Origin: Clostridia bacterium
Lineage (GTDB): Bacteria > Bacillota > Clostridia > Christensenellales > Aristaeellaceae
Length of the DNA stretch: 53,562 bases
Direction: 5' to 3'
Assembly: GCA_017544935.1 (NCBI GenBank)
Contig: JAFYDF010000094.1
Coordinates: 1-53,562 of the forward strand
The position numbers and the translations under genes were made by a program. Shown piece after piece: positions 1-11,109 of this stretch. The stretch's first letter is position 1. Every line of letters begins with the position of its first letter. The notes beneath the pieces are model-generated. The model was given only the letters and a program-made list of their open reading frames with translations, was not told the origin of the DNA and did not search any database.

Positions 1-210
1 GATATAGTCCCACTGATGACGTGGGTAAACAGAACGCAGTTCTTTTCCCATATCATTTTCAGGATCTGCAAACTGGTTCAAATACCACCCGCCCTTGGTC
101 ACGCTGACTGCATGTACATCAAAGCCCGCATCATTGGAAAGTTGCTCGAAAAGAAGGGGCATATCATTAAAGTATGTAAAGCTGTTTCCGATAAACAGTA
201 CACGTTTCAT
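1..210 (-). CDS. SGNH/GDSL-type hydrolase, 3' end outside window
   Basis: Seventy codons read from ATG at 210 to the left edge without a stop, so the gene is cut by the window. The protein opens MKRVLFIGNSFTYFND; the GNSFT block is the nucleophile motif of SGNH hydrolases of the DUF4886-like kind, in which the Ser attacks an ester. An AGGAGG lies about 8 bases upstream of the ATG, which fixes the start. The catalytic Asp/His at the far end cannot be seen. Substrate unknown; esterase or carbohydrate esterase activity is inference from the family. Confidence 0.82.
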   Translation of the reverse strand, partial: MKRVLFIGNSFTYFNDMPLLFEQLSNDAGFDVHAVSVTKGGWYLNQFADPENDMGKELRSVYPRHQWDYI

Positions 211-481
211 TGCTGTCGACCTCCTGCTCTATGATATAAGAAGTATAACAAATATAATATCAAAAAACAATAAATGATGGTCAGATTCGAATGAGCAGAG
301 ACTAATAATTCATGTAGATCCTGATATTGGTTTATATCATCCAGTCGGAAAATTACGGCAGCTGATCCCTGGAAGAAACATTCTTTGAAAAGTTGACAAT
401 TCAGAAATCAAAGCCTATACTAATTTTATAAAGCATATCATCTATTCGAAGATGAAAACTGTAAGGTTAGCGTAATTGTGA
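211..481. other. AT-rich stretch with no intact gene
   Basis: Contains only short interrupted frames. It separates the SGNH hydrolase start from a decayed frame at 482-901 and may hold more of the same decayed gene, since short peptide-like stretches occur around 300-470. No hairpin, promoter or RNA gene was recognised. Confidence 0.5.
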
Positions 482-901
482 ATGCATGGCATGATGCTGA
501 TAGAACACGAAGAAGGCATTGCTAAGGCCAAAGGAAAGCGAAGATTTTGATATGCGTTTTCAATTGCAGCAAATCCGAAATATGACCTGGCTAGTGTTGC
601 AGAATACAGCGAGTGAGGAGTAAAGAAGGTATATATCCATCTTGGTGCACATCCTACAATCACTATGGACTGGACACAATCGCTGACAGCATTTGATGGA
701 TAATCAGGCCTTGAGGATGCAGAAACCGCATATTAGCGCCATGAATCTCAGGCTGGCCTTTCTCGTGAGATCGCATATCCGGGAACAGAATATGATTCAT
801 CACTGTATACGCTTCTGCGCAGTACTGTAGGGATGGATAAAAAATGTGACGATTTCTTTGAGAATATCCCCGAAGACTCGCTTTCTGTGAAATTGCAATG
901 A
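482..901 (+). pseudogene. decayed coding sequence, family not recognised
   Basis: One plus-strand frame from ATG 482 to TGA 899-901 gives protein-like sequence (for example NPKYDLASVAEYSE, GVKKVYIHLGAHPTITMDW, AYPGTEYDSSLYTLL) but is broken by four in-frame stops, near 537, 613, 703 and 735. All three stop codons occur, and neighbouring genes read normally, so stop-codon reassignment is unlikely. The frame ends just before the deoD ribosome binding site, so it was probably once the gene upstream of deoD. I do not recognise the family. Confidence 0.6.
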
Positions 902-919
902 TTTAGGAGGAACTGAAAA

Positions 920-1627
920 ATGAGCAACACACCTACTCCGCATATAAGCTGTGCTCCTGGAGATTTTGCCCGTACCGTGCTGATGCCCGGGGATCCGCTT
1001 CGTTCAAAGTATATTGCAGAACACTACCTGAAGAATGCTGTACTGGTGAATAACGTTCGCGGTATTCAGGGATATACCGGCGAGTACAAAGACAAGAAGG
1101 TTTCCGTTATGGCAAGTGGCATGGGAAACCCGTCCATCGGTATTTATTCATACGAACTCTTTAATTTCTACGGCGTAGAGAATATCATCCGTATAGGATC
1201 TGCCGGTATGATGCAGCCAAATCTCAAACTGCGTTCTATAGTAGCTGCTATGAGCGTATACAGTAATTCCGAGTATGGCTTACAGTTTGGCTTTAAGGGT
1301 AATCTTGGCCCCTGTGCCAGCTGGAAACTCCTGAAGGCTGCAGTTGAGACGGGTGAGAAGATGGGCGTGACAATGAATGTAGGGCCGGTTTATTCTTCCG
1401 ACTGTTTCTATGATGCAAGTGAACCACTTGGAAAACTACGTGACCTGGGCGTGCTGTGCGTAGAGATGGAATCCTTTGCTCTGTATCTCAATGCTGTGCG
1501 TGCCGGGAAAAACGCGTTGTCGCTTCTGACAATCTCGGATAACCCGTTTACTGGTGAAGGATTGGATGCAGAGGCACGTCAGAACACCTTTACCAACATG
1601 ATGGAGATCGCACTGGAGATCGCCTGA
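920..1627 (+). CDS. deoD: purine-nucleoside phosphorylase, DeoD type
   Basis: A 235-residue protein, close to the usual 235-239 of the hexameric DeoD family, which cleaves purine (deoxy)ribonucleosides with phosphate to the free base and (deoxy)ribose 1-phosphate. Visible motifs: MPGDPLR at residues 22-28 (phosphate site), ASGMGNPS, RIGSAG, VEMES near 181-185 (ribose-binding Glu), and TISDNPF carrying the catalytic Asp. AGGAGG lies 9 bases before the ATG. It is the first gene of a tight cluster with DUF523 (1-base gap) and an FAD oxidoreductase. Cytosolic nucleoside salvage. Confidence 0.95.
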   Translation: MSNTPTPHISCAPGDFARTVLMPGDPLRSKYIAEHYLKNAVLVNNVRGIQGYTGEYKDKKVSVMASGMGNPSIGIYSYELFNFYGVENIIRIGSAGMMQPNLKLRSIVAAMSVYSNSEYGLQFGFKGNLGPCASWKLLKAAVETGEKMGVTMNVGPVYSSDCFYDASEPLGKLRDLGVLCVEMESFALYLNAVRAGKNALSLLTISDNPFTGEGLDAEARQNTFTNMMEIALEIA

Positions 1628-1628
1628 G

Positions 1629-2060
1629 ATGCGAATTCTTATCAGCGCCTGCCTGCTGGGGATACGCTGCCGTTATGACGGCAGCTCAAAACCATGCAGG
1701 CAGGTGCTGATTTTGAATGAAAAACATATTCTGATCCCGGTCTGTCCGGAGCAGTTAGGTGGACTTGCTACGCCACGTATTCCTTGTGAACGCATAGGGG
1801 ATAAGGTGATTGCATATGATGGAACGGACTGCACGGAGGCATACAGAACTGGCGCAGAAGAAGCGCTTGAACTTTATAATCTGATGCAATGTGAGTGTGC
1901 TGTGCTAAAAGCCCGCAGTCCTTCTTGCGGATGCGGAAAGATATATGACGGTACATTTTCAGGAACCCTGAAAGATGGGAATGGGGTTCTGGCTGAAATG
2001 CTGCTGAGAAAGGGAATACGTGTCCTGACCGAGGAGGAACTGGATGGAACAGCTATATGA
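1629..2060 (+). CDS. DUF523 family protein
   Basis: A 143-residue cytosolic protein of the DUF523 (YbbK-like) family. Diagnostic stretches are the N-terminal ISACLLGIRCRYDG, the central PVCPEQLGGLATPR and KARSPSCGCGKIYDG. These conserved Cys residues suggest metal or Fe-S binding, but the function is not established. The start lies one base after the deoD stop and the end overlaps the next gene by 17 bases, so translation is probably coupled. Its position between a nucleoside phosphorylase and an oxidoreductase hints at a small-molecule role; that is inference. Confidence 0.88.
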   Translation: MRILISACLLGIRCRYDGSSKPCRQVLILNEKHILIPVCPEQLGGLATPRIPCERIGDKVIAYDGTDCTEAYRTGAEEALELYNLMQCECAVLKARSPSCGCGKIYDGTFSGTLKDGNGVLAEMLLRKGIRVLTEEELDGTAI

Positions 2061-3378
2061 TGTTGTTGTAGCTGGTGGCGGTATGGCAGGTGTCATCGCA
2101 GCAGTTTCCGCAGCCCGCCTTGGCTGCCGCACACTGCTGATTGAAAAGAACGCCATGCTTGGCGGGCTTGGAACGAGCGGGCTTATGACAATGGTCATGA
2201 CGTCGCGCCAATGGTTTTCAGGATTTGGGAAAACACTGATTGACAGATTGATCGCCCAGGGAGATGCGTACATCATTGATGATTATCCTGTAAAAGATTA
2301 TCAGCGGATTCCCTTTGATGGCGAGGCTATGAAGCGGGCGCTTGATTCACTGCTGCTTTCAAGTGGAGCAGAGCTTTTACTTTACAGCAATATAATCGGG
2401 ATAGATAAGGAGAACGGACGCATCACTGCCTTGAGAGTCAGCGGAGGCGAAGGGGAATTTCGTATATCTGCTAGATTATTTATCGATTCGACAGGCGACG
2501 GACAACTGGCATATTATGCTGGAGAAGATTTTGATGTTGGTGATGAATCTGGCAATGTGCAAGCACCTACTATGACGGCATATTATTCGGGCATCGACTT
2601 CGAACGGTATGAAGCGTTTCTGAAGACTTTTGAGGGTAAAGGGGAAGGAATCCCCAAGGTGAATATGATAAGGGAGCTGGTTCCTAAAGCGGTAGCGGAC
2701 GGCACACTAAGCGTCTGTGATCTTCACCATCCTGGGATATTCCGTATCAGTCCATGCTTCAACGTTGGTGTAATGAATGCTGGCCATATTTATGGAGCAG
2801 AATGTGTATCTCCTAAGGGACTAACTGAAGCTACTGTTACAGGGCGTAAGATGGCAAAGGAGTATCTGGATTTTTACCGCCGCTATATCCCAGGATTCGA
2901 GCATGCGTATATGACCAATACATGCAGTACACTCGGACTGAGGGAAACGCGCAGAATCCGAGGAAAATATATAACGACATTTGATGACAAAGCGTCTTAT
3001 CGCAAGTTTGAAGACGCAGTAATGCGCTATGACGGAGGAGCAGTCAGCGATGTTCATGCTTCCTCGGCTTCCCGGGAAGCATACGACGCATATTATAAAT
3101 TGTTTACGTCAAGAGAGGGGCTTCGTGAGTATGATTGGGCTGAGCTCCCTTACAGAAGTCTTTTAGCGGGTAGAACTGAGAACCTCCTTTTGGCTGGAAG
3201 GTGTGTTTCCGCTGACCGTAAGACTCAGGGACAACTGCGGATCATGGGATACTGCCTGATGATGGGACAAGCAGCAGGTACTGCAGCAGCCGTATCAACG
3301 CAGGACATCGCTGTTCCGGAAAAAATCAATATACATGTACTTCAAAATCAATTGAAAAAAGACGGAATGGTCATTTAA
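2044..3378 (+). CDS. FAD-dependent oxidoreductase
   Basis: A 444-residue flavoprotein of the FAD_oxidored (PF12831-like) type. The N-terminus has the Rossmann dinucleotide fold: VVVAGGGMAGVIAA at about residues 7-20, followed by the acidic residue ending strand 2 (LLIEKNAMLGGLGT). IDSTGDG near 155 and the C-terminal NLLLAGRCVSA with GYCLMMGQAAGTAAA are typical second FAD-contact regions. The ATG is preceded by GAGGAGG inside the DUF523 gene, which it overlaps. The substrate is unknown; related proteins are often called glucose-inhibited-division-like or succinate-dehydrogenase-like flavoproteins. A terminator follows. Confidence 0.88.
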   Translation: MEQLYDVVVAGGGMAGVIAAVSAARLGCRTLLIEKNAMLGGLGTSGLMTMVMTSRQWFSGFGKTLIDRLIAQGDAYIIDDYPVKDYQRIPFDGEAMKRALDSLLLSSGAELLLYSNIIGIDKENGRITALRVSGGEGEFRISARLFIDSTGDGQLAYYAGEDFDVGDESGNVQAPTMTAYYSGIDFERYEAFLKTFEGKGEGIPKVNMIRELVPKAVADGTLSVCDLHHPGIFRISPCFNVGVMNAGHIYGAECVSPKGLTEATVTGRKMAKEYLDFYRRYIPGFEHAYMTNTCSTLGLRETRRIRGKYITTFDDKASYRKFEDAVMRYDGGAVSDVHASSASREAYDAYYKLFTSREGLREYDWAELPYRSLLAGRTENLLLAGRCVSADRKTQGQLRIMGYCLMMGQAAGTAAAVSTQDIAVPEKINIHVLQNQLKKDGMVI

Positions 3379-3413
3379 AAACCAGATATTAACTGTATTA
3401 TCTGGGCGCAGAG

Positions 3414-3440
3414 AAGCAGGTACAACCGCCTGCTTTTCTT
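3414..3440 (+). terminator. rho-independent terminator after FAD oxidoreductase
   Basis: Stem AAGCAGG / CCTGCTT with an 8-base loop, running into TTTTCTT. It lies 36 bases past the oxidoreductase stop and isolates the deoD operon from rpoB. Confidence 0.8.
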
Positions 3441-3497
3441 GATTTTTGGGAAAACCGAATACGAAATAAAATCAGAAAATTTTTTTCAATATCGGCC

Positions 3498-3526
3498 TTG
3501 ACATTGGACTTTTGACATGCTATCAT
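3498..3526 (+). promoter_or_regulatory. sigma-A-type promoter for rpoBC
   Basis: TTGACA at 3498-3503 and TATCAT at 3521-3526 with exactly 17 bases between. The leader to the rpoB ATG is about 140 bases and contains a small hairpin (ATTGG 3543-3547 / CCAAT 3556-3560) followed by a six-T run, a possible attenuator. An overlapping TATAAT at 3528-3533 lacks a well-placed -35 partner. Confidence 0.75.
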
Positions 3527-3670
3527 CTATAATTGCATCAGTATTGGTAAACTAGCCAATTATGACCTTTTTTGAACCAGATCTGATGAAAAAGAACAAA
3601 AAAAGAACAATTCAGAGATGGAAAAAATGGTTACGAAACAGGTGCAAAAGTAAAAGGGGTGATTGCTTTT

Positions 3671-6600
3671 ATGGTGCATGAGGTGCAGATGGGGAAACAC
3701 TGCAAACGCATGAGCTTCTCCCGCATCGATGAAGTTCTTGACATGCCCAACCTGATCGAGGTGCAGAAGAACAGCTACCGCAAATTCCTACAGGAGGATC
3801 TGCGCGAAGTTCTGGCCGATGTTTCGCCGATCGTCGATTACAGCGGCAATCTGATTCTCGAATTCGTTGACTACTCGCTTGATTCTCAGCCGAAGAATAC
3901 CATTGAGCGTTGCCGTGAGCGCGATCTGACTTACGCTGCACCGCTTAAGGTCTTTGTTCGTCTTAAGAATAAAGAGACAGGGGAGATCAAGGAGACGGAA
4001 GTCTTCATGGGAGATTTCCCGCTGATGACGGAGCATGGCACCTTTGTTATCAATGGTGCTGAACGTGTTATCGTCAGCCAGCTGGTACGTTCTCCCGGCG
4101 CTTACTATTCTTCTACGGTGGATAAAGCCGGTAAGAATCTTTTCTCTTCCCAGATCATCCCTAACCGCGGCGCATGGCTAGAGTATGAGACTGACTCCAA
4201 TGATTGCCTGTGGGTACGTATCGACCGTGCTCGCAAGCTGCCTATCACTGTCCTGCTGCGTGCACTTGGCTATGGCAGTGATTCCGATATCATTGGCTTG
4301 CTCGGTGATGATGAGCGGCTGCTAGCTACGATTAATAGCAGTGATGGTACAAAGTCTCAGCGCGATGGCCTGCTTGAAATCTATAAGAGGCAGAAGCCTG
4401 GTGAACCGCCGACAGAAGAAGGCGCCCGCACACTGCTGCACAACCTGTTCTTTGATCCCAAGCGTTATGACCTGATGCGTGTTGGACGCTACAAGTTCAA
4501 TAAGAAGCTTGGCATCGCTGCTAGAATCGGCGGACATATTGCTGCTGAAGATATTATTGATCCGCGTACAGGTGAGATCCTCGTCAAGAAGGGTGACACC
4601 ATCAAACGTGAAAGCGCCCTGGATATCCAGAATACCGGCGTTAATGTCGTTATGCTGCAGTGCGATGACCATGTCGTCCGCGTTGTAGGTAACAACTTCG
4701 CTGATGCCCGTGGGTTCCTCCCCTTTGATCCCCGCGAAGCCGGCGTTGTAGAAATGGCGCATCTGCCTTCCCTGATGAAGGCGATTGAAGGCCTTGAGGA
4801 TGCTGAGGATATCAAGCGTGCCGTTCGTGAGAACATCGCTGATATCGTGCCTAAGCACATCATTGTCGACGATATTACTGCTTCTGTCAGCTACCTGCTC
4901 GGACTTCCTTATGGCGTTGGCGTAACGGATGATATCGACCATCTGGGCAACCGCCGCCTGCGCAGCGTCGGTGAGCTTTTGCAGAACCAGGTCCGCATTG
5001 GTCTGACCCGTCTTGAGCGTGTTGTGCGTGAGCGCATGGCAATACAGGATGCTGCTGACGTAAAGCCTAATGACCTGATTAATATTCGTCCTGTCAGTGC
5101 CGCAATCAAGGAGTTCTTCGGATCCTCTCAGCTGTCCCAATTCATGGACCAGCCGAACCCGTTGGCAGAACTGACTCATAAGCGCCGTTTGAGCGCTTTG
5201 GGCCCCGGCGGTCTAAACCGCGACCGCGCCGGCATGGAAGTGCGCGACGTTCACTATTCACATTATGCCCGTATCTGCCCCATTGAAACTCCTGAAGGCC
5301 CGAACATCGGTCTGATTGGTTCACTGGCTACTTATGCGCGCATCAATGAGTATGGTTTCATCGAAGCGCCATACCGCAAGGTAGATAAAGAGACCGGTAA
5401 AGTTACTGATGAGATTGTCTACATGACAGCCGATGAAGAAGATAACTACAACGTTGGTCAGGCCAAAGAGCCGCTCAATCCTGACAATACTTTCGCCAAT
5501 GACCGTGTAACCGTACGCTGGCGCGATGAGATCATGGAAGTGCCGGCGGCAAATGTGGACTACATTGACGTTTCGCCCAAGCAGGTAGTTTCCGTAGCGA
5601 CTGCCATGATCCCATTCCTGGAGAACGACGATGCTAACCGTGCTCTGATGGGCTCTAACATGCAGCGCCAGGCTGTGCCGCTTCTTGTTCCCGAAGCACC
5701 TATTGTTGGTACCGGTATGGAATACAAGGCTGCACATGACTCAGGTGTTGTTACACTGTCCAAGCATGCTGGCTTTGTGCACAGCGTTGACGCTGATCAG
5801 GTTACCATTAAGGACGACGCAGGTGAATTGCATCAGTATCGGCTGATCAAGTTTGCCCGCTCCAACCAGGGCACCTGCATCAACCAGCGTCCGCGTGTCA
5901 GTCAGGGTGAACGGATCGAAGTCGGTGATCTGCTGGCGGACGGTCCTTCTACCGAAAACGGCGAAATCGGTCTTGGCCGCAATGCCTTGATCGGATTTAT
6001 GACCTGGGAAGGATACAACTATGAGGACGCTGTTCTGCTGAGCCAGCGCCTGGTTAAGGAAGATATGTACACTTCGATCCATATCGAAGAGTATGAATCC
6101 GAAGCCCGTGAAACGAAACTTGGTCCTGAAGAGATTACCCGCGACATCCCCAATGTCGGTGATGATGCGGTCAAGGATCTGGACGAGGAAGGCGTTATCC
6201 GTATTGGCGCTGAAGTGCGCAGCGGAGATATCCTAGTCGGTAAGGTGACGCCGAAGGGCGAGACCGAGCTTACGCCTGAAGAGCGTCTGCTGCGTGCAAT
6301 CTTCGGTGAGAAAGCACGTGAAGTTCGTGACACTTCCCTGAAAGTACCCCATGGCGAAGGCGGTATCGTAGTCGATGTTAAGACCTTCACTCGTGAGAAC
6401 CGTGACGAACTGAGCCCCGGTGTCAATAAGATGGTGCGTGTGTATATCGCCCAGAAGCGTAAGATCTCTGTCGGCGATAAGATGGCGGGCCGTCATGGCA
6501 ACAAGGGCGTTGTGAGCCGCATTCTTCGCGAAGAGGATATGCCGTTCATGCCCGATGGCACTCCGCTCGATATCGTTCTGAATCCGCTGGGCGTGCCTTC

Positions 6601-7414
6601 CCGTATGAACCTGGGACAGGTGCTGGAAGTCCATCTCGGTATCGCAGCCAAGAAGCTGGGCTGGAAAGTTGCAACGCCTGTATTTGACGGTGCTTCGAAG
6701 GAAGATATCGTTGAATGCCTTAAGATGGCAGGCCTGCGTGAAGATGGAAAAACCATCCTTTACGACGGACGCACCGGTGAACCTTTCGAGAACCCTGTGA
6801 CTGTCGGCATCATGTATTACTTGAAGCTGCATCACTTGGTAGATGACAAGATGCATGCTCGTTCCACCGGCCCCTACAGCATGGTTACACAGCAGCCTTT
6901 GGGCGGAAAAGCTCAGTTCGGCGGCCAGCGTTTCGGTGAAATGGAAGTATGGGCACTGGAAGCTTACGGCGCTGCCAATACCCTGCAGGAAATCCTGACT
7001 GTCAAGTCTGACGATATCGTTGGCCGTGTCAAAACATATGAAGCGATCATCAAAGGACAGAATATCCCGACGCCTGGTGTGCCTGAGAGCTTCAAGGTTC
7101 TGATCAAGGAACTGCAGTCCCTGTGCCTCGATATCAAGGTGCTCAATGAGAACCATGAAGTCATTGAGATCCGTGATGATGACGAGGACGAATACAATGA
7201 ACAGCCGATCCGCGCGATGCGTACCGAGAATCGCGAAGATCAGGCTACAGAGGATGAAGATATCGATCTGTCCGGCGAATACGGTGATATTGACGATATT
7301 ACCGATATCGATTCTGAACTGGGCGATCTTGAACCTCTCTCTGACAATATCGATGATGACTTTGCCGATTTTGATGATCCGCTGGCCGACATCGATGATG
7401 ACGATATTCAGTGA
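3671..7414 (+). CDS. rpoB: DNA-directed RNA polymerase subunit beta
   Basis: The beta subunit of RNA polymerase, 1247 residues from ATG 3671. That ATG is chosen over GTG 3659 because AAAAGGGG lies 11 bases before it but directly abuts the GTG. The rifampicin region ([20 protein letters not shown] and [13 protein letters not shown]) is intact and looks wild type. Also visible are [15 protein letters not shown], the [17 protein letters not shown] block, and the C-terminal [20 protein letters not shown] that meets beta prime. The last roughly 80 residues form a very acidic Asp/Glu tail, as in many Clostridia. rplJ-rplL, the common upstream partners, are not present here. Confidence 0.98.
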   Translation: MVHEVQMGKHCKRMSFSRIDEVLDMPNLIEVQKNSYRKFLQEDLREVLADVSPIVDYSGNLILEFVDYSLDSQPKNTIERCRERDLTYAAPLKVFVRLKNKETGEIKETEVFMGDFPLMTEHGTFVINGAERVIVSQLVRSPGAYYSSTVDKAGKNLFSSQIIPNRGAWLEYETDSNDCLWVRIDRARKLPITVLLRALGYGSDSDIIGLLGDDERLLATINSSDGTKSQRDGLLEIYKRQKPGEPPTEEGARTLLHNLFFDPKRYDLMRVGRYKFNKKLGIAARIGGHIAAEDIIDPRTGEILVKKGDTIKRESALDIQNTGVNVVMLQCDDHVVRVVGNNFADARGFLPFDPREAGVVEMAHLPSLMKAIEGLEDAEDIKRAVRENIADIVPKHIIVDDITASVSYLLGLPYGVGVTDDIDHLGNRRLRSVGELLQNQVRIGLTRLERVVRERMAIQDAADVKPNDLINIRPVSAAIKEFFGSSQLSQFMDQPNPLAELTHKRRLSALGPGGLNRDRAGMEVRDVHYSHYARICPIETPEGPNIGLIGSLATYARINEYGFIEAPYRKVDKETGKVTDEIVYMTADEEDNYNVGQAKEPLNPDNTFANDRVTVRWRDEIMEVPAANVDYIDVSPKQVVSVATAMIPFLENDDANRALMGSNMQRQAVPLLVPEAPIVGTGMEYKAAHDSGVVTLSKHAGFVHSVDADQVTIKDDAGELHQYRLIKFARSNQGTCINQRPRVSQGERIEVGDLLADGPSTENGEIGLGRNALIGFMTWEGYNYEDAVLLSQRLVKEDMYTSIHIEEYESEARETKLGPEEITRDIPNVGDDAVKDLDEEGVIRIGAEVRSGDILVGKVTPKGETELTPEERLLRAIFGEKAREVRDTSLKVPHGEGGIVVDVKTFTRENRDELSPGVNKMVRVYIAQKRKISVGDKMAGRHGNKGVVSRILREEDMPFMPDGTPLDIVLNPLGVPSRMNLGQVLEVHLGIAAKKLGWKVATPVFDGASKEDIVECLKMAGLREDGKTILYDGRTGEPFENPVTVGIMYYLKLHHLVDDKMHARSTGPYSMVTQQPLGGKAQFGGQRFGEMEVWALEAYGAANTLQEILTVKSDDIVGRVKTYEAIIKGQNIPTPGVPESFKVLIKELQSLCLDIKVLNENHEVIEIRDDDEDEYNEQPIRAMRTENREDQATEDEDIDLSGEYGDIDDITDIDSELGDLEPLSDNIDDDFADFDDPLADIDDDDIQ

Positions 7415-7438
7415 GCTGCGAAGGAGTGTGAATAGGGA

Positions 7439-10400
7439 ATGTTTGAACTGACCAATCTCGACTCCATCCAAATCGGTATGGCGTCTCCCGAGCAGATTCT
7501 GCAATGGTCCTATGGCGAGGTTTCCAAGCCTGAAACGATCAACTACCGCACGCTGAAGCCTGAACGCGATGGCCTCTTCTGCGAGCGCATCTTTGGACCC
7601 ACTAAGGACTGGGAATGCAACTGCGGAAAATACAAGCGTGTAAAGTATAAGGACAAGGACAAAGTCTGCGATAAGTGCGGTGTGCAGATTACCCGTGCTA
7701 AGGTACGCCGTGAGCGTATGGGACATATTCAGCTGGCTGCACCTGTAAGCCATATTTGGTATTTCAAGGGCATTCCCAGCCGCATGGGCATGATTCTGGA
7801 TGTCAGCCCCCGTGCTTTGGAAAAAGTCCTGTATTTCGCAAACTACATCGTTCTCGATCCCGGCAATGAAGCAGTGGTCAAGGCTGAAAAGCACAGCCTC
7901 ATTACCGATGCCCGCTATCGCCAGATCATGGCAATGAGCGAGGAAGAGCGCGGCTCTTTCCGCGCGGGAATGGGCGCTGAGGCGGTTCGTGAAATGCTTC
8001 AGGAACTGGACCTCGAGGCACTGAGCGTACAGCTGAAGACTGAGATCGCGACCCTTATCGAAAAGGAAAAGGGACGTGAAGGTGAAGGTCAGAAGCGTAC
8101 CCATGCAATCAAGCGTCTGGAAGTCGTCGAAGCTTTCCGTCAGAGCGGCAATCGTCCTGAGTGGATGATCCTTGACGTTGTGCCTGTCATTCCTCCGGAT
8201 CTACGCCCCATGGTGCAGCTTGATGGCGGACGTTTCGCTACCAGCGACCTGAATGATCTGTACCGCCGCGTCATCAACCGCAATAACCGCCTGAAGAGAA
8301 TGCTCGAGCTTGGCACGCCTGACATCATCGTGCGCAACGAGAAGCGTATGCTACAGGAAGCTGTCGATGCACTGATCGACAACGGCCGCCGCGGACGTCC
8401 CGTTACAGGCCCCGGCAATCGTGCACTTAAATCTCTGTCAGATCTGCTCCGTGGTAAACAGGGACGTTTCCGCCAGAATCTGCTGGGCAAGCGTGTTGAC
8501 TATTCCGGCCGTTCCGTTATTGTTGTAGGTCCTGAACTCAAACTGCATCAGTGCGGTCTTCCTAAGGAGATGGCGCTGAAGCTGTTCAAGCCCTTTGTAA
8601 TGGAGAAGCTGGTCAAGCAGGGCATTGCACATAATGTCCGCGCTGCCAAGCGTATGGTTGAAAAAGTCAAACCTGAAGTCTGGGATATCCTGGAAGGAAT
8701 TATTAAGGATCATCCTGTACTGCTCAACCGCGCACCTACACTTCACCGTCTGGGTATTCAGGCTTTTGAGCCCGTGCTTGTTGAAGGTAAAGCCATGAAA
8801 CTGCATCCGCTCGCCTGTACCGCTTATAACGCGGACTTCGACGGCGACCAGATGGCTGTTCACGTTCCGCTTTCCATGGAAGCCCAGGCAGAAGCCCGCT
8901 TCCTGATGCTGTGCGCGAACAACGTTATGAAGCCTCAGGATGGCAAGCCTGTTATCAGTCCTACTCAGGACATGGTTATTGGTTGCCACTACCTGACCAT
9001 TGTTGATCCGGAAGCGATTGGTGCAGGACGCGTATTTGCGAACCAGAACGAGGCACTGATGGCCTATCAGGCTCATCAGATTACCCTGCAGAGCCCCATC
9101 AAAGTACGTATCGATCGTACCTTTGAGGGCGTGACCGAACGCCGTCTGATCGAGACGACTCTGGGCAAACTGATCTTCAATGAGAATATTCCTCAGGATC
9201 TGGGCTTCCAGCCCCGTAACTGCATGGACGATATGTTCAAGCTGGAGATTGACAAGGTCGTCGTCAAGAAGGATCTGGGTAATATCGTTGAGCGCTGCTT
9301 CCGCGTACATGGCGTGAATGTCTGTGCACGTGTGCTTGATAACATCAAGGCCATGGGTTACAAGTATTCCACCCGCGGAGCTATCACTGTTGCAGTCAGC
9401 GATATCATTATCCCGCCTGAAAAGGCTGATATGCTGAAAGCTGCGGACGATCGCGTACGTGACATTGAAAAGAAGTTCCGCCGCGGCCTTATGACTGATG
9501 ACCAGCGCTACCGCAACGTCATCAATACCTGGAATGACACAACGGCTGCTCTTCGTGGACGCGTGCTGAAGGTACTGCCGCAGAAGAACCCCATCTACAT
9601 GATGACCAACTCCGGTGCCCGCGGTTCTATCGCACAGGTAGCACAGCTGGCCGGTATGCGCGGCAACATGGCTTCTCCCAGCGGCAAGACGATCGAGATC
9701 CCGATTCGTGCAAACTTCTTGGAAGGCCTGAACGTTCTGGAGTTCTTCATGTCCTCCCATGGTTCCCGTAAAGCTTTGTCTGATACAGCACTTCGTACTG
9801 CTGACTCTGGTTACCTGACCCGCCGTCTGGTGGATGTTGCCCAGGAAGTCATTGTTCGCGAGACTGACTGTTTTGAGAAGAACAATGAACGCGTACGCGG
9901 CATCAAGCTTGAAGCCATCGGCGAAATGAAGTCGCTGGCCGAGCGTGCTCTGGGCCGTGTCGCTGCTGAAGATATCATTGATCCCAAGACGGGTGAAGTC
10001 ATCTGCAGCCTGAACGAGACCATTGATTATAAGAAGGCTGATGCAATCGGTAAGGCCGGTATCAAGAGCGTACAGGTGCGTTCGGTATTGACCTGTAAGT
10101 GCCGCAATGGTGTATGCGCCCGCTGCTATGGTATGAACCTGGCTCACGGCGGTGACGTGGATATCGGCGAAGCCGTTGGTATCATTGCCGCTCAGGCTAT
10201 CGGCGAACCCGGTACACAGCTGACCATGCGTACATTCCATACAGGCGGTATCGCAAGTACTGCTGATATCACGCAGGGTCTTCCCCGCGTTGAGGAACTG
10301 TTTGAGGCCCGCAAGCCCAAGCATGACGCAACACTGGCTGAGATCAGCGGCCGCGTGACGCTTTCCGAGAACAAGAAGAAGCGCGAGATCATCATTACCA

Positions 10401-10999
10401 ACGAGGATGATCCCAATGAGCGCAAAGTGTATCCCATCCATTATGGCATTCATGTAAAGGTCAATGATGGTGATGTCGTTGAGGCAGGTACCGAACTCAC
10501 GGAAGGTTCCGTCAATCCGCACGATCTACTGAGAATCCTTGGTATCAAGGCTGTACAGGAATATCTGCTGAAGGAAGTTCTGAGTGTTTACCACAGCCAG
10601 GGCGGTGTATCAATCAGCGATAAGCACATTGAGATCATTGTCCGCCAGATGCTGCGCAAGGTCCGTGTTGTGGATAGCGGCGATACCGATTTGCTGCCCG
10701 GCAGCTTTGTGGATGTTTTCCGTTTCGAGGATGCCAACGAAAAGGCGATCATGGCCGGCGGCCGTCCCGCCTTCTCCAGCCGTGTACTGCTTGGTATCAC
10801 CAAGGCTTCTCTTGCAACTGAGAGCTTCCTGTCTGCTGCATCCTTCCAGGAGACCACCCGTGTGTTGACCGAAGCCGCCATCAAGGGCAAGGTCGATCCG
10901 CTGCTTGGCCTTAAGGAGAATGTAATCATCGGCAAGCTGATTCCTGCCGGAACCGGACTGCGTCGCTACAAGAACATAGAACTGCAGGAAACCTATTGA
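7439..10999 (+). CDS. rpoC: DNA-directed RNA polymerase subunit beta'
   Basis: The beta prime subunit, 1186 residues. Seen in order: the N-terminal zinc finger (CNCGKYK, CDKCGV), the bridge and clamp regions, the absolutely conserved [16 protein letters not shown] with the three Mg-binding Asp residues, [17 protein letters not shown] (trigger loop region), and a second zinc site ([13 protein letters not shown]) followed by [26 protein letters not shown] lies 12 bases upstream of ATG 7439, and the gene begins 24 bases after rpoB, so the two are cotranscribed. rpsL-rpsG do not follow; lon does. Confidence 0.98.
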   Translation: MFELTNLDSIQIGMASPEQILQWSYGEVSKPETINYRTLKPERDGLFCERIFGPTKDWECNCGKYKRVKYKDKDKVCDKCGVQITRAKVRRERMGHIQLAAPVSHIWYFKGIPSRMGMILDVSPRALEKVLYFANYIVLDPGNEAVVKAEKHSLITDARYRQIMAMSEEERGSFRAGMGAEAVREMLQELDLEALSVQLKTEIATLIEKEKGREGEGQKRTHAIKRLEVVEAFRQSGNRPEWMILDVVPVIPPDLRPMVQLDGGRFATSDLNDLYRRVINRNNRLKRMLELGTPDIIVRNEKRMLQEAVDALIDNGRRGRPVTGPGNRALKSLSDLLRGKQGRFRQNLLGKRVDYSGRSVIVVGPELKLHQCGLPKEMALKLFKPFVMEKLVKQGIAHNVRAAKRMVEKVKPEVWDILEGIIKDHPVLLNRAPTLHRLGIQAFEPVLVEGKAMKLHPLACTAYNADFDGDQMAVHVPLSMEAQAEARFLMLCANNVMKPQDGKPVISPTQDMVIGCHYLTIVDPEAIGAGRVFANQNEALMAYQAHQITLQSPIKVRIDRTFEGVTERRLIETTLGKLIFNENIPQDLGFQPRNCMDDMFKLEIDKVVVKKDLGNIVERCFRVHGVNVCARVLDNIKAMGYKYSTRGAITVAVSDIIIPPEKADMLKAADDRVRDIEKKFRRGLMTDDQRYRNVINTWNDTTAALRGRVLKVLPQKNPIYMMTNSGARGSIAQVAQLAGMRGNMASPSGKTIEIPIRANFLEGLNVLEFFMSSHGSRKALSDTALRTADSGYLTRRLVDVAQEVIVRETDCFEKNNERVRGIKLEAIGEMKSLAERALGRVAAEDIIDPKTGEVICSLNETIDYKKADAIGKAGIKSVQVRSVLTCKCRNGVCARCYGMNLAHGGDVDIGEAVGIIAAQAIGEPGTQLTMRTFHTGGIASTADITQGLPRVEELFEARKPKHDATLAEISGRVTLSENKKKREIIITNEDDPNERKVYPIHYGIHVKVNDGDVVEAGTELTEGSVNPHDLLRILGIKAVQEYLLKEVLSVYHSQGGVSISDKHIEIIVRQMLRKVRVVDSGDTDLLPGSFVDVFRFEDANEKAIMAGGRPAFSSRVLLGITKASLATESFLSAASFQETTRVLTEAAIKGKVDPLLGLKENVIIGKLIPAGTGLRRYKNIELQETY

Positions 11000-11016
11000 T
11001 CTCTGGTTGAATCATG

Positions 11017-11045
11017 CCGCCCCTTTCCGTTGCGGGAAGGGGCGG
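11017..11045 (+). terminator. strong GC hairpin after rpoC
   Basis: CCGCCCCTTTCC and GGGAAGGGGCGG pair over 12 bp (one G-U) around a 5-base loop, 17 bases after the rpoC stop. No T-run follows, so termination may be partial or the hairpin may protect the 3' end. Confidence 0.6.
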
Positions 11046-11050
11046 TTCGC

Positions 11051-11079
11051 TTGCAAATAATGATTTCATTTGATAGAAT
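11051..11079 (+). promoter_or_regulatory. promoter for lon-engB
   Basis: TTGCAA at 11051-11056, a 17-base spacer, and TAGAAT at 11074-11079, just past the rpoC hairpin. No CIRCE-like or CtsR-like operator was recognised around it. Confidence 0.6.
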
Positions 11080-11109
11080 GTGTAGCATCACACAATGTGC
11101 GGAGGAGCT

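Noticed and set aside
482..901. Stop-codon reassignment to explain the interrupted frame before deoD
   Set aside because: TGA, TAA and TAG all occur in the frame, and all other genes in the window use normal stops.
3659..3670. GTG 3659 as the rpoB start
   Set aside because: The only purine-rich site abuts this GTG; ATG 3671 has proper spacing.
6233..8104. Open frame of 623 codons on the minus strand across the rpoB-rpoC junction
   Set aside because: Entirely antisense to two essential genes; it arises from codon bias in rpoBC and has no ribosome binding site or recognisable domain.
8438..10522. Open frame of 694 codons on the minus strand inside rpoC
   Set aside because: Same reason: mirror of rpoC codon usage, with low-complexity composition and no motif.
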